Positions 1 to 7,929 of a stretch of 64,000 bases of DNA are shown here, in pieces (the first letter of the stretch is position 1; each line of letters opens with the position of its first letter). The position numbers and the translations under genes are program-made. Under the pieces are notes generated by a model. That model was given only the letters and a program-made list of their open reading frames with translations, was not told the DNA's origin and did no database searches. The DNA is taken from assembly GCF_021044565.1 (NCBI RefSeq), contig NZ_CP087997.1, forward strand, positions 992,001-1,056,000. Direction: 5' to 3'. The DNA comes from Subtercola endophyticus. GTDB taxonomy: Bacteria > Actinomycetota > Actinomycetes > Actinomycetales > Microbacteriaceae.

Positions 1-390
1 GCGACCGAACTCCTCGGGCATCCACCTGCGGTGCAGGGCGAAGTCGTGCACGGCGCAAAACGCGGACGAGAGCTCGGTTTTCCCACCGCGAACCTCTCTC
101 CGCGGTCGGAGGGGCTGATTCCCGCGGATGGCGTCTACGCAGGCTGGCTCACCGACGGTGACAAGCGCTATCCGGCGGCCATCTCGGTCGGCAGCAACCC
201 GACATTCGACGGAGTGCCTCCCAAACAGGTCGAGGCCTTCGTGCTCGACGAGACGATCGACCTGTACGGTCACAACGTGCTCATCTCGTTCGCCGACCGT
301 ATTCGGGGCATGGTGAAATTCACCGGCATCGAGCCTCTCATCGAACAGATGAATGACGACGTAAAGCAGGTCAGAGAGCGCCTGGCGTGA
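1..390 (+). CDS. ribF: Riboflavin kinase/FMN adenylyltransferase, C-terminal part (partial at window start)
   Basis: This is the C-terminal 129 residues of bifunctional RibF, which phosphorylates riboflavin to FMN and adenylates FMN to FAD in the cytoplasm. The reading frame is open from base 1, so the gene begins outside the window. The visible part is the riboflavin kinase domain, with the GFPTANL signature near the start, then the DGVYAGW strand and the SVGSNPTF segment. The adenylyltransferase domain is not visible. Its stop overlaps the start of the next gene (GTGA), which suggests translational coupling. In related actinobacteria ribF often lies near rpsO; here rpsO is 56 kb away, so that link is broken or rearranged. 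Confidence 0.93.
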   Translation, partial: ATELLGHPPAVQGEVVHGAKRGRELGFPTANLSPRSEGLIPADGVYAGWLTDGDKRYPAAISVGSNPTFDGVPPKQVEAFVLDETIDLYGHNVLISFADRIRGMVKFTGIEPLIEQMNDDVKQVRERLA

Positions 391-1739
391 CCTCGGGTCA
401 CCCGGCGGTCAGCAGACCGTTGTGGGCCGGGCGCGCGCTTGCGCTCGTCGGTGTCGTGCTGGTCGCGATCAACCTCCGCACGGCCGTTTCGGCGTTGTCG
501 CCCATTTTCGGGGCCATCGAGGTGGATGTTCCGCTCGGCAGTCTCGGCATCGGTCTACTCGGCACGCTGCCGCCACTGTGTTTCGCCGTCTTCGGCTTGC
601 TGACGCCGCTGTTCCAACGGCGGCTGCGACTCGAATCGCTGGTGATCGTGGCTCTGGTGGTCATGGTGCTCGGCGATCTCGGCCGTGCGTTCTCCGGTTC
701 GTATCTCATGCTCGTCGTCAGCAGCATTGTGACGTTCGGTGCGATGGGTACCGGAAACGTGCTGCTTCCGCCGCTGGTCAAGAAGTACTTTCCCGATCGA
801 ATCGGGCTTGTCACGTCGTTGTACGCGACCGCGATGGCGCTGTTCTCGCTCTTTCCGCCGTTGGTCGCCGTTCCTGTCACAGACGCGGCAGGCTGGCGGG
901 TCGCCGTCGGGCTCTGGGCTGTTTTTGCTCTCGCCGCCATGGTGCCGTGGGTCACGTTGTTCGTTCGAGAGCGGCGTCGCAGCGAGCATCCCGAGCATCC
1001 GACGGCAGGCCGGATCGACGCGAGTGCGCCGCAGAGCGATGGAGAGGCGGGCGACGGGCAGGCGGGCGATGGGCAGGCGGGCGACGGGGAGGCGAGCGCT
1101 GGAAAGGCGCGCGACGGGGCGGCGATCGGGCGGGTCTGGCACTCGGGGTTGGCGTGGTCGCTCGCCATCATGTTCGGCTTCACCGCGTTGAATGCGTACG
1201 CCTTCTTCGCCTGGCTGCCCGAGCTGCTGACCGACCGCGCGGGGGTGGATGCGGCGCAGGCCGGCTCTCTGCTGGCGTTGTATGCCGCGGTGGGAATACC
1301 GATGTCGCTGATCGTTCCGGTTCTCGCCGTGCGGTTGAAGAACATCGGTCTGCTCGTCTGGTTCGGTGTGGTCTGCTACATCGCGGGCGACCTCGGGCTG
1401 CTGCTGGTGCCTTCGGTCGCGACCTGGCTCTGGGTGGCGCTCTGCGGACTGGGCCCGTTGTTGTTTCCGCTGTCACTGGTGCTGGTGAATCTGCGCACGC
1501 GAACTCAGGCCGGATCGGTTGCTCTGAGCGGGTTCATGCAGGGTCTGGGCTATCTGATCGGGGCGTCTGGCCCGCTCGTCGTCGGCATCTTGCACCAGAA
1601 CTCGGGGTCGTGGACGGGCCCGCTCATCTTTCTCACCGCGACGATACCCGTGGTGCTCGTGGCCGGTCTGTTCGTGGCTCGGCCCAGGATGCTCGAAGAC
1701 GGGTGGCATCGCGGTACGCGCCGTACACTTGATCGGTGA
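387..1739 (+). CDS. MFS transporter, CynX/NimT (cyanate/nitroimidazole-type) family
   Basis: A 450-residue polytopic membrane protein with two six-helix halves, the layout of major facilitator carriers. The start region (INLRTAVSALSPI) and the PLGSLGIGLLGTLPPLCFAVFG segment resemble the CynX/NimT family; the real substrate cannot be read from sequence. The central cytoplasmic loop (about residues 206-245) carries a low-complexity Gly-Asp-Gly-Gln-Ala repeat made by a 15-bp DNA tandem repeat. The GTG start overlaps the ribF stop by 4 bp, and the stop overlaps the deoC start by 4 bp, so ribF, this gene and deoC can be read as one transcript, although deoC also has its own candidate -10 box. Confidence 0.85.
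   Translation: MTSGHPAVSRPLWAGRALALVGVVLVAINLRTAVSALSPIFGAIEVDVPLGSLGIGLLGTLPPLCFAVFGLLTPLFQRRLRLESLVIVALVVMVLGDLGRAFSGSYLMLVVSSIVTFGAMGTGNVLLPPLVKKYFPDRIGLVTSLYATAMALFSLFPPLVAVPVTDAAGWRVAVGLWAVFALAAMVPWVTLFVRERRRSEHPEHPTAGRIDASAPQSDGEAGDGQAGDGQAGDGEASAGKARDGAAIGRVWHSGLAWSLAIMFGFTALNAYAFFAWLPELLTDRAGVDAAQAGSLLALYAAVGIPMSLIVPVLAVRLKNIGLLVWFGVVCYIAGDLGLLLVPSVATWLWVALCGLGPLLFPLSLVLVNLRTRTQAGSVALSGFMQGLGYLIGASGPLVVGILHQNSGSWTGPLIFLTATIPVVLVAGLFVARPRMLEDGWHRGTRRTLDR
1046..1120 (+). repeat. Five 15-bp tandem units in the MFS central loop
   Basis: The unit GGCGGGCGACGGGCA starts at 1046, 1061, 1076, 1091 and 1106; the first three copies are near-perfect and the last two diverged. The period is a multiple of three, so it stays in frame and only lengthens the hydrophilic loop between the two membrane halves. 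Confidence 0.85.
1724..1729 (+). promoter_or_regulatory. Candidate leaderless -10 box for deoC
   Basis: TACACT lies exactly 6 nt before the GTG start of deoC and inside the end of the upstream carrier gene. No ribosome-binding site precedes the GTG. This is the spacing expected when transcription begins at the start codon. It would give deoC a promoter separate from the ribF transcript. Confidence 0.5.
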
Positions 1740-2743
1740 GTATCGACAGAGTTGTGAATTCGGCCCCGCGGGCCATCGAAGTGCTGGGCGGTGACCTCAC
1801 CGAATCCAGTTTGAAGCGTTATCTGAACGGCATTCCGGGCGTCGACGCCGTCGGGCTCGAGGCCCGAGCGGCCGATCTCGGCACCCGCTCCATCAAGACC
1901 ACGTCGAAGGCCTGGGCCCTCGATACGATCATCTCGTTGATAGACCTCACCACTCTCGAGGGTGCCGACACTCCCGGCAAGGTACGTTCCCTCGTTGCGA
2001 AGGGTCTGACGCCAGATGCGGGCGACCCCAGTTGCCCGCGGGTTGCCGCCGTCTGCGTGTACGGCGACATGGTGCCCTACGCGGTCGAGGCACTCGGCGC
2101 TTTTCATGGCGACTCGATCGAAGGCGGCGTCAACGTCGCAGCCGTCGCAACCGCCTTTCCGAGCGGACGAGCATCACTCGCCGTGAAGCTGGCCGACACC
2201 GCAGATGCTGTAGCAGCGGGCGCCGACGAGATCGATATGGTCATCGACCGCGGCGCGTTCCTGTCGGGGCGGTACGGTCTCGTGTTCGACGAGATCGTGG
2301 CCGTGAAAGAGGCCTGCCGCCGCGCCGACGGCACCTTCGCCCACCTCAAGGTGATTCTCGAGACCGGCGAACTGACTACCTACGACAACGTGCGCCGGGC
2401 ATCCTGGCTCGCCATTCTCGCCGGCGCCGACTTCATCAAGACCTCGACGGGTAAGGTCGCGCCGGCGGCCACGCTGCCCGTCACCGTGTTGATGCTCGAG
2501 GTCGTGCGCGACTGGTATCGGCTCACGGGGGAGAAGATCGGCGTGAAGCCGGCCGGCGGCATCCGCACCTCAAAAGACGCCATCAAGTACGCCGTGGCCG
2601 TCGCCGAGACGGCCGGTGAAGAGTGGTTGCAGCCGCACCTCTTCCGATTCGGCGCCTCGAGCCTGCTCAACGACGTTCTGCTGCAGCGCCAGAAGCTGGC
2701 CACCGGCCACTACTCCGGCGCCGACTACGTCACCATCGACTGA
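1736..2743 (+). CDS. deoC: Deoxyribose-phosphate aldolase
   Basis: Class I aldolase that splits 2-deoxyribose 5-phosphate into glyceraldehyde 3-phosphate and acetaldehyde. The Schiff-base lysine is in FIKTSTGK (about K235) and the second active-site lysine in GVKPAGGIRT (about K271); the EIDMVI strand carries the aspartate. At 335 residues it belongs to the longer form, with about 90 extra N-terminal residues compared with the E. coli enzyme. The GTG start is supported by the 4-bp overlap with the upstream stop and a -10 box 6 nt away. Two aldehyde dehydrogenase genes follow within 12 bp, which fits oxidation of the released acetaldehyde. Confidence 0.95.
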   Translation: MSIDRVVNSAPRAIEVLGGDLTESSLKRYLNGIPGVDAVGLEARAADLGTRSIKTTSKAWALDTIISLIDLTTLEGADTPGKVRSLVAKGLTPDAGDPSCPRVAAVCVYGDMVPYAVEALGAFHGDSIEGGVNVAAVATAFPSGRASLAVKLADTADAVAAGADEIDMVIDRGAFLSGRYGLVFDEIVAVKEACRRADGTFAHLKVILETGELTTYDNVRRASWLAILAGADFIKTSTGKVAPAATLPVTVLMLEVVRDWYRLTGEKIGVKPAGGIRTSKDAIKYAVAVAETAGEEWLQPHLFRFGASSLLNDVLLQRQKLATGHYSGADYVTID

Positions 2744-2755
2744 GAGACCCGTTAC

Positions 2756-4213
2756 ATGTCATTTCTGGAATATGCTCCCGCCCCGGAGTCGACCGCGCTG
2801 CTGAACCTGCAGTCGGAGTACGGGCTCTTCATCAACGGCGAGTTCGTCGCGGGCTCCGACCCCACGTTCTCGACCATCTCACCGGCCACCGAGAAGCACA
2901 TCGCGACGATCGCCTCGGCGTCGACGGGCGATGTGGATGTCGCGGTCGCCGCGGCGCGCAGAGCCTACGAGAAGTCGTGGTCGACACTCTCGGGCCGTGA
3001 GCGCGGAAAGTACCTGTTCCGCATCGCCCGTCTCGTGCAAGAAAGGGCGCGCGAGCTCGCCGTCGCCGAGAGTCTCGACAACGGAAAGCCGATCAAAGAG
3101 AGCCGCGACGTCGACGTTCCGCTGGTCGCCGCGTGGTTCTTCTACTACGCCGGGTGGGCCGACAAACTCGACTACGCCGGTCTCGGCGCGAACCCGCGGG
3201 CGCTGGGCGTGGCTGCACAGGTCATCCCGTGGAACTTTCCCCTGCTGATGCTGGCGTGGAAGATCGCGCCCGCTCTGGCGGCCGGCAACACCGTGGTCTT
3301 GAAGCCGGCCGAGACGACGCCGCTCACCGCGCTGCTGTTCGCCGAGATCGTGCAGCAGGCGGGGCTGCCCGCCGGCGTCGTCAACATCGTCACGGGCGCC
3401 GGGGAGACCGGCCGTGCGCTGGTCAATCACCCCGACGTCAACAAGGTCGCTTTCACGGGCTCGACCGCAGTCGGCCGCGAGATCGCTCGCTCGGTCGCGG
3501 GAACCTCGAAGCGGCTCACGCTCGAGCTGGGCGGCAAGGGGGCGAACATCGTCTTCGACGATGCGCCGATCGATCAGGCAGTCGAGGGCATCGTACGCGG
3601 CATCTTCTTCAACCAGGGGCACGTCTGCTGCGCCGGGTCGCGGCTGCTGGTGCAAGAGAACATCCACGACGAGGTGGTGGAGCGGCTCAAGGTGCGGCTG
3701 CAGACGCTTCGGGTGGGTGATCCGCTGGATAAGAACACCGACGTGGGGGCCATCAACTCGGCAGAACAGCTGCAGCGCATCCGGCAGCTCTCCGACATCG
3801 GTGAAGCTGAAGGTGCGGAGCGCTGGAGCCCCGCGTGCGATCTGCCTACGGAAGGGTTCTGGTTCGCGCCGACCATCTTCACCAACGTGTCGACCAGCTC
3901 GCGCATCGCGCGCGACGAGATCTTCGGGCCCGTGTTGTCGGTGCTGACGTTCCGCACTCCGGCCGAGGCGATTGCCAAGGCGAACAACACGCCGTATGGC
4001 CTGTCGGCCGGTATCTGGAGCGACAAGGGCAGCAAGGTTCTCGCGGTCGCCGACAAGCTGCGCGCGGGGGTGATCTGGGCGAACACGTTCAACCAGTTCG
4101 ACCCCGCGAGCCCGTTCGGTGGGTACAAAGAGAGCGGTTACGGGCGTGAAGGCGGCAAGCAGGGGCTTGCGGCGTACCTGCAAGCAGCCGCAACGAAGGA
4201 GGTCGCGCGATGA
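2756..4213 (+). CDS. Aldehyde dehydrogenase (deoC-linked)
   Basis: NAD(P)-dependent aldehyde dehydrogenase of full length (485 residues). The VIPWNFPLLM cofactor segment, the TLELGGKG motif with the general-base glutamate, and the catalytic cysteine in GHVCCAGSR (about C291) are all present, as is the late EIFGPV motif. Placed 12 bp after deoC, it probably oxidises the acetaldehyde released by the aldolase, although the substrate is inferred from position only. Its last 4 bp overlap the following truncated homologue (ATGA), so the two are probably made together and may form a complex. Confidence 0.93.
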   Translation: MSFLEYAPAPESTALLNLQSEYGLFINGEFVAGSDPTFSTISPATEKHIATIASASTGDVDVAVAAARRAYEKSWSTLSGRERGKYLFRIARLVQERARELAVAESLDNGKPIKESRDVDVPLVAAWFFYYAGWADKLDYAGLGANPRALGVAAQVIPWNFPLLMLAWKIAPALAAGNTVVLKPAETTPLTALLFAEIVQQAGLPAGVVNIVTGAGETGRALVNHPDVNKVAFTGSTAVGREIARSVAGTSKRLTLELGGKGANIVFDDAPIDQAVEGIVRGIFFNQGHVCCAGSRLLVQENIHDEVVERLKVRLQTLRVGDPLDKNTDVGAINSAEQLQRIRQLSDIGEAEGAERWSPACDLPTEGFWFAPTIFTNVSTSSRIARDEIFGPVLSVLTFRTPAEAIAKANNTPYGLSAGIWSDKGSKVLAVADKLRAGVIWANTFNQFDPASPFGGYKESGYGREGGKQGLAAYLQAAATKEVAR

Positions 4214-5070
4214 GCCGGCTCGCAGTGCTGAAGACGTACAAGCTCTACATCGGCGGAAAGTTTCCGCGCAGTGAATCCGGTCGGGTGTACGAGATCGTCG
4301 ACGCGTCGGGGGAGTTCGTGGCGAATGCGGCGCTGGCCTCGCGAAAGGATGCCCGCGACGCCGTCGTGGCGGCCCGCGCAGCCGTGTCGGGCTGGTCGAA
4401 GGCCACCGGCTACAACCGCGGCCAGGTGCTCTACCGCATCGCCGAGCTGCTCGAAGGACGCCGTGCCCAGTTCGTGGAGGAGATCGTCGCGGTCGAGGGC
4501 GTGAAGTCCGCCGTTGCGACGGCGCAGGTCGACGAGGCCATCGACCGGTGGATCTGGTACGCCGGCTGGGCCGACAAGTACGTGCAGGTCGCCGGTAACG
4601 CGAACGCTGTGTCGGGGCCGTTCTTCAACCTCTCGGTGCCGGAGCCGACCGGTGTTGTAGCGATCATCGCGCCGCAGAATTCGTCGCTGCTCGGGCTGGT
4701 GAGCGTGATCGCGCCGGCGCTGGTTTCGGGCAATGCGGTCGTGGTCGTCGCGTCGCAGCGTTTTCCGCTCTCGGCCATCAGCCTCGCCGAGGTTCTCGCG
4801 ACAAGCGACGTGCCGGGCGGAGTCGTCAACGTCTTGACCGGCTCGCCGGCCGAGATCGCGCCGTGGCTTGCTTCGCACGCCGATGTGAACGCGCTCGATC
4901 TGGCCGGCGCGGGAGAACTCGACTGGGTCGATCTGCAGATCACCGCGGCAGAGACACTCAAACGCGTGCTGGCACCCGAGGGTGGCGCCTCGGCCGCTCT
5001 GCCATCGCTCGAGCGGATCACGGCCTTCACAGAGACCAAGACGGTGTGGCACACGAAGTCACTGATCTGA
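4210..5070 (+). CDS. Truncated aldehyde dehydrogenase-like protein lacking the catalytic cysteine
   Basis: A 286-residue protein homologous to the N-terminal cofactor-binding part of aldehyde dehydrogenases (IGGKFPRSESGR start, PTGVVAIIAPQNSS segment, SGNAVVVV). The catalytic domain is absent: there is no cysteine motif and no EIFGPV motif. After the first Rossmann part the chain runs straight into a short tail ending in a FTETKTVWH segment. The frame is intact, codon use matches the neighbours, and the start overlaps the active homologue by 4 bp, so this looks like a maintained partner rather than a decaying copy. A similar deoC - ALDH - short ALDH order is, to my knowledge, common in actinobacteria. 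Confidence 0.85.
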   Translation: MSRLAVLKTYKLYIGGKFPRSESGRVYEIVDASGEFVANAALASRKDARDAVVAARAAVSGWSKATGYNRGQVLYRIAELLEGRRAQFVEEIVAVEGVKSAVATAQVDEAIDRWIWYAGWADKYVQVAGNANAVSGPFFNLSVPEPTGVVAIIAPQNSSLLGLVSVIAPALVSGNAVVVVASQRFPLSAISLAEVLATSDVPGGVVNVLTGSPAEIAPWLASHADVNALDLAGAGELDWVDLQITAAETLKRVLAPEGGASAALPSLERITAFTETKTVWHTKSLI

Positions 5071-5093
5071 GTATTGCTCAGCTCGTGTAGGCT
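5067..5093 (+). promoter_or_regulatory. Promoter/operator of the spermidine-synthase-like gene
   Basis: A 15-bp palindrome (CTGAG, five bases, CTCAG; 5067-5081) starts inside the stop of the upstream gene. It is followed by a TAGGCT -10 box at 5088-5093, which lies 6 nt before the ATG at 5100. The palindrome therefore occupies the upstream promoter region. The core TGAGTATTGCTCA matches 11 of 13 bases of TGAGCATTGCTCG at 6211-6223, suggesting one shared regulator. No regulator gene is adjacent. Confidence 0.5.
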
Positions 5094-5099
5094 GCAGGC

Positions 5100-6056
5100 A
5101 TGGCATCACATCTGGCCTCGGCTGAGAGCCGAATCGTTTTCACCCTCGAGCTCGGCGACCGAGGGGCGGGTGAATCGGGTGCGGCGGGTGCGTCGGGTGC
5201 GTCTGGTGAGTCGGGTGAGCGGGGTGCGTCGGTAGCGACCCTCGAGTGCCTCGATGAGGCGAGTGAGACGTACGAACTCCGGGTCGATGCCATACCGCAG
5301 TCGCAGGTGTCGCTGAGCGACCCGGTGCACTTGGAGTTCGACTACGTTCGGCACATCGGGCGAGTGATCGACGCGTGGGTACCGGCCGGGCATCCGCTCG
5401 CCGTGGCGCATCTCGGCGCGGGGGCGCTGACGCTGGCGCGGTATGTGGCCACCACGCGGCCCGAAGCCCGGCAGGTGGTCGTGGAGCGCGAACGTGCGTT
5501 GTGCGAGGCGATGCTGCGGGCGCTGCCGTTTGCGGGTCTCGACATTCGCTACGGCGATGCGCGCGAGATCGCGGAGTCGGGCGGGGCGGATGGCTGGCGC
5601 GACGCAGACGTGACGGTGGTCGATCTCTGGGCGGGGGCGGTGATCTCGGCGCGGGTCGCGAGCGAGGAGTTCTATCGCGCGGTGCACAAACGGGCATCCG
5701 GTGACGCCGTGGTGGCCGTGAACCTGCTCGATGGCCCGGGGTTCGTCTATGCGCGCGGTCAGGCGGCGGCCCTCCGCGCTGTGTTCGACGATGTCGCTGT
5801 TGTTCTCGACGAGCGGATGCTCGGCGGAACCCTGCTCGGCAACGTTCTGCTGCTCGCCAGCACCAGGCGCCAGGCGTTCGTGCACATCGCCGAGTGGTTC
5901 GCGGCCGAGTCTGCGCCGCCGTTCGTCGTGGCGCACGACATCGACCGCTGGATCGGCGACACCGCGCCCGTCACCGATGCGACGGCGTGCGACTCGCCTC
6001 CACCCGACGAGTCGCACTTCGAGAAGTACTGGGCACAGCCGTTCTGGCCGCGGTAA
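5100..6056 (+). CDS. Spermidine-synthase-like (PABS-fold) methyltransferase-type protein
   Basis: A 318-residue protein with the Rossmann core of polyamine aminopropyltransferases. It has a glycine motif (AHLGAG, about residues 102-107) that binds the nucleoside sulphonium donor, an acidic VVER strand end, a DAREI segment and a VVDLW strand (about residue 173). Whether it makes polyamines is unknown: stand-alone homologues of this kind in actinobacteria have no neighbouring decarboxylase, and none is seen here. Residues 22-45 are a Gly/Ser/Ala/Glu repeat absent from the family. No ribosome-binding site precedes the ATG; the -10 box 6 nt upstream points to a leaderless transcript under a palindromic operator. 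Confidence 0.8.
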   Translation: MASHLASAESRIVFTLELGDRGAGESGAAGASGASGESGERGASVATLECLDEASETYELRVDAIPQSQVSLSDPVHLEFDYVRHIGRVIDAWVPAGHPLAVAHLGAGALTLARYVATTRPEARQVVVERERALCEAMLRALPFAGLDIRYGDAREIAESGGADGWRDADVTVVDLWAGAVISARVASEEFYRAVHKRASGDAVVAVNLLDGPGFVYARGQAAALRAVFDDVAVVLDERMLGGTLLGNVLLLASTRRQAFVHIAEWFAAESAPPFVVAHDIDRWIGDTAPVTDATACDSPPPDESHFEKYWAQPFWPR

Positions 6057-6062
6057 CGCGCC

Positions 6063-6116
6063 AGACTTCAGTGCCAGCCCAGACTTCAGTGCCAGCCCAG
6101 GCTTCAGTGCCAGCTC
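6063..6116. repeat. Three 18-bp tandem units after the spermidine-synthase-like gene
   Basis: The unit AGACTTCAGTGCCAGCCC occurs at 6063, 6081 and (one mismatch inside plus a changed end) 6099. It begins 6 bp after the stop codon on the + strand and overlaps the last two bases of the small ORF on the - strand. It lies between two convergent units. Confidence 0.9.
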
Positions 6117-6150
6117 ACTCGGTCGGCGGTTTCGGTGGCATGGTTCCCAT
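6115..6150 (-). CDS. Candidate 11-residue micropeptide (MGTMPPKPPTE)
   Basis: A very short ORF with unusually good expression signals. AAAGGAG (complement of 6160-6166) sits 9 nt before the ATG at 6150, and a TATACT -10 box (complement of 6205-6210) lies about 39 nt further upstream. The product is MGTMPPKPPTE, proline-rich, with no membrane segment. After the TGA stop the same frame continues through the 18-bp repeat as AGTEAW, AGTEVW, AGTEVW, so a once-longer product or stop readthrough is conceivable. No known family is recognised. It could also be a leader peptide, but no gene follows it on this strand. That translation occurs is inferred only from the signals. Confidence 0.4.
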   Translation of the reverse strand: MGTMPPKPPTE

Positions 6151-6159
6151 GGTGGAGGT

Positions 6160-6223
6160 CTCCTTTCTGCGATTCGCCCCTGCGTGAATTCATCCCACCC
6201 GCTCAGTATATGAGCATTGCTCG
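6160..6223 (-). promoter_or_regulatory. Promoter, operator and ribosome-binding site of the micropeptide ORF
   Basis: Reading the - strand: a palindrome GAGCATTGCTC (6212-6222) lies directly upstream of a TATACT -10 box (6205-6210), in the -35/-10 spacer where a repressor would block polymerase. A leader of about 50 nt follows, containing AAAGGAG (6160-6166) before the ATG at 6150. The palindrome matches the one in front of the spermidine-synthase-like gene. Confidence 0.5.
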
Positions 6224-6301
6224 CTACGTTGGCCAGCGCATGAAACTGTGAAGCAGACGAGGGTCGTGTTGTCGAGGGTCACCGAAAAAGACTCGGCGGC
6301 G

Positions 6302-6307
6302 TAGCCT
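6302..6307 (+). promoter_or_regulatory. Candidate leaderless -10 box (SDR/DUF2867 gene)
   Basis: TAGCCT lies 7 nt before the GTG at 6315, and there is no ribosome-binding site in between. The spacing is the same as at the other putative leaderless starts in the window. Confidence 0.45.
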
Positions 6308-6314
6308 GTATGAG

Positions 6315-7880
6315 GTGAGCACACAACCTGAAAGCACCCAGCGAACCGCCTTAGTGACCGGAGCGACGGGCTACGTCGGGGGCCGGCTTGTGCCGCGGCT
6401 GCTCGACGCGGGTTTTGCCGTGCGTGTGCTGGTTCGTTCGCCCGTGAAGCTCGCCGACGTGCCCTGGGCCGACCGGGTGCAGATCGTGAAGGGCGACCTC
6501 AGCGACCGCGACTCGCTCGAGGGCGCCTTCGACGGCATCGACGTGCTCTACTACCTCGTGCACTCCATGGGCAGCTCGGGCAACTTCGACGGCACCGAAC
6601 TGGCGAGCGCGAAGAACGTCGCCTCGGTTGCGCTGCACAGCGGGGTCAAGCGCATCGTCTACCTGGGCGGCCTGCACCCGCGAGGGGTGGAGTTGTCGCG
6701 GCACCTGCGGTCGCGAACCGCGGTGGGCAGCATCCTGTTGCAGTCGGGCGTGCCGACGGTCGCCCTGCAGGCCGGTGTGGTCATCGGGTCGGGCTCAACG
6801 AGTTTCGAGATGATCCGGCACCTGACCGAAGTGCTGCCGTACATGCCTGCGCCCAAGTGGGTGCGCAACCGCATTCAGCCCATCGCGATTCGAGACGTGC
6901 TGTACTACCTGGTCAAGGCGGCAGACATCGAGGTGCAGTTGAATCGCACCTTCGACATCGGCGGTCCCGATGTGCTGCGCTACGGGCAGATGATGAACGG
7001 CTACGCGGTCGAGGCCGGGCTGAACCAGCGACCGATCGCGTCATTGCCGGTCTTCACGCCCTGGCTCGCTTCACAGTGGGTGAACCTCGTGTCACCGATT
7101 CCGCGCAGCCTTGCGGTGCCCATCATCGAGTCGTTGCAGTTCGAGTGCGTCGCGAGCGAGCACGACATCAGGGCGTACATCCCCGACCCCGCCGGCGGGC
7201 TGACCGGGTACCGGCGGTCGGTGCGACTGGCTCTCGAGAAGATGCGTTCGGGTCAAGTCGAGACCAGCTGGCAAGACAGCGATGTTCAAGGCGCCCCGGC
7301 CGATACGCTGCCGAGCGACCCGGACTGGGCCGGTCACACCGTTTACACCGACCTGCAGGTACGCGAGACGGATGCCCGCCCGGGTGACGTCTGGCGTGTC
7401 ATCGAAGGCATCGGCGGTGACAACGGCTGGTACTCCTTCCCCCTCGCCTGGGCCGTGCGCGGCTGGGCCGACAAGGTGGTCGGCGGGGTCGGGCTGCGCC
7501 GCGGCCGGCGCAATCCCGATCACCTGCACACGGGCGACGCGCTCGACTTCTGGCGCGTCGAACAGATCAAGCGCGGCAGTTTTCTGCGATTGCGTGCCGA
7601 GATGCGGGTGCCGGGGCCGGCCTGGCTCGAGATGGGTGTAGAAGCCCGTGAGGGCGGCGGCTCGGTGTACACGCAGCGGGCGATCTTCTTTCCGCGTGGG
7701 CTCGCCGGGCGACTGTACTGGTACTCGATTCTGCCGTTTCACGGCTTCATCTTTCCGGGAATGGCCAACCGCATCACGCAGACCGCCGGGATCGAGGCCG
7801 ACCGTAAGATCGGCGCGGCAACGGCCTCCGGTAGCACGCCGAGCGGCGCTCATCCTGACACCGTCGATAAGGCCCGGTAG
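6315..7880 (+). CDS. SDR-family NAD(P)-binding oxidoreductase with C-terminal DUF2867 domain
   Basis: A 521-residue two-domain protein. Residues 12-310 form an atypical short-chain dehydrogenase: the nucleotide motif is TGATGYVGG (about residues 15-23), followed by YYLVHSMGSSG and a YLGGLHP segment, as in NmrA/complex I subunit-like SDRs. From about residue 335 (TVYTDLQVRETDARPGDVWR) to the end is a DUF2867 domain. The substrate is unknown. This fusion is widespread in actinobacteria as a conserved uncharacterised protein. The 258 bp before it hold the tandem repeat and the micropeptide unit on the other strand. The next gene starts 49 bp downstream with its own ribosome-binding site. Confidence 0.85.
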   Translation: MSTQPESTQRTALVTGATGYVGGRLVPRLLDAGFAVRVLVRSPVKLADVPWADRVQIVKGDLSDRDSLEGAFDGIDVLYYLVHSMGSSGNFDGTELASAKNVASVALHSGVKRIVYLGGLHPRGVELSRHLRSRTAVGSILLQSGVPTVALQAGVVIGSGSTSFEMIRHLTEVLPYMPAPKWVRNRIQPIAIRDVLYYLVKAADIEVQLNRTFDIGGPDVLRYGQMMNGYAVEAGLNQRPIASLPVFTPWLASQWVNLVSPIPRSLAVPIIESLQFECVASEHDIRAYIPDPAGGLTGYRRSVRLALEKMRSGQVETSWQDSDVQGAPADTLPSDPDWAGHTVYTDLQVRETDARPGDVWRVIEGIGGDNGWYSFPLAWAVRGWADKVVGGVGLRRGRRNPDHLHTGDALDFWRVEQIKRGSFLRLRAEMRVPGPAWLEMGVEAREGGGSVYTQRAIFFPRGLAGRLYWYSILPFHGFIFPGMANRITQTAGIEADRKIGAATASGSTPSGAHPDTVDKAR

Positions 7881-7929
7881 ACTGGCCAATCCACCGGATG
7901 CTCGCGTAGCCCTTTTATTGGAGGCGCAC

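Noticed and set aside
398..1345. Long - strand frame opposite the first MFS gene, and similar frames opposite most genes
   Set aside because: High GC leaves antisense frames open; they are Arg/Ala/Pro-rich, lack domains and lie fully over genes with clear families.
6063..6116. Repeat array as a CRISPR
   Set aside because: The units are directly adjacent with no spacers and only 18 bp long.
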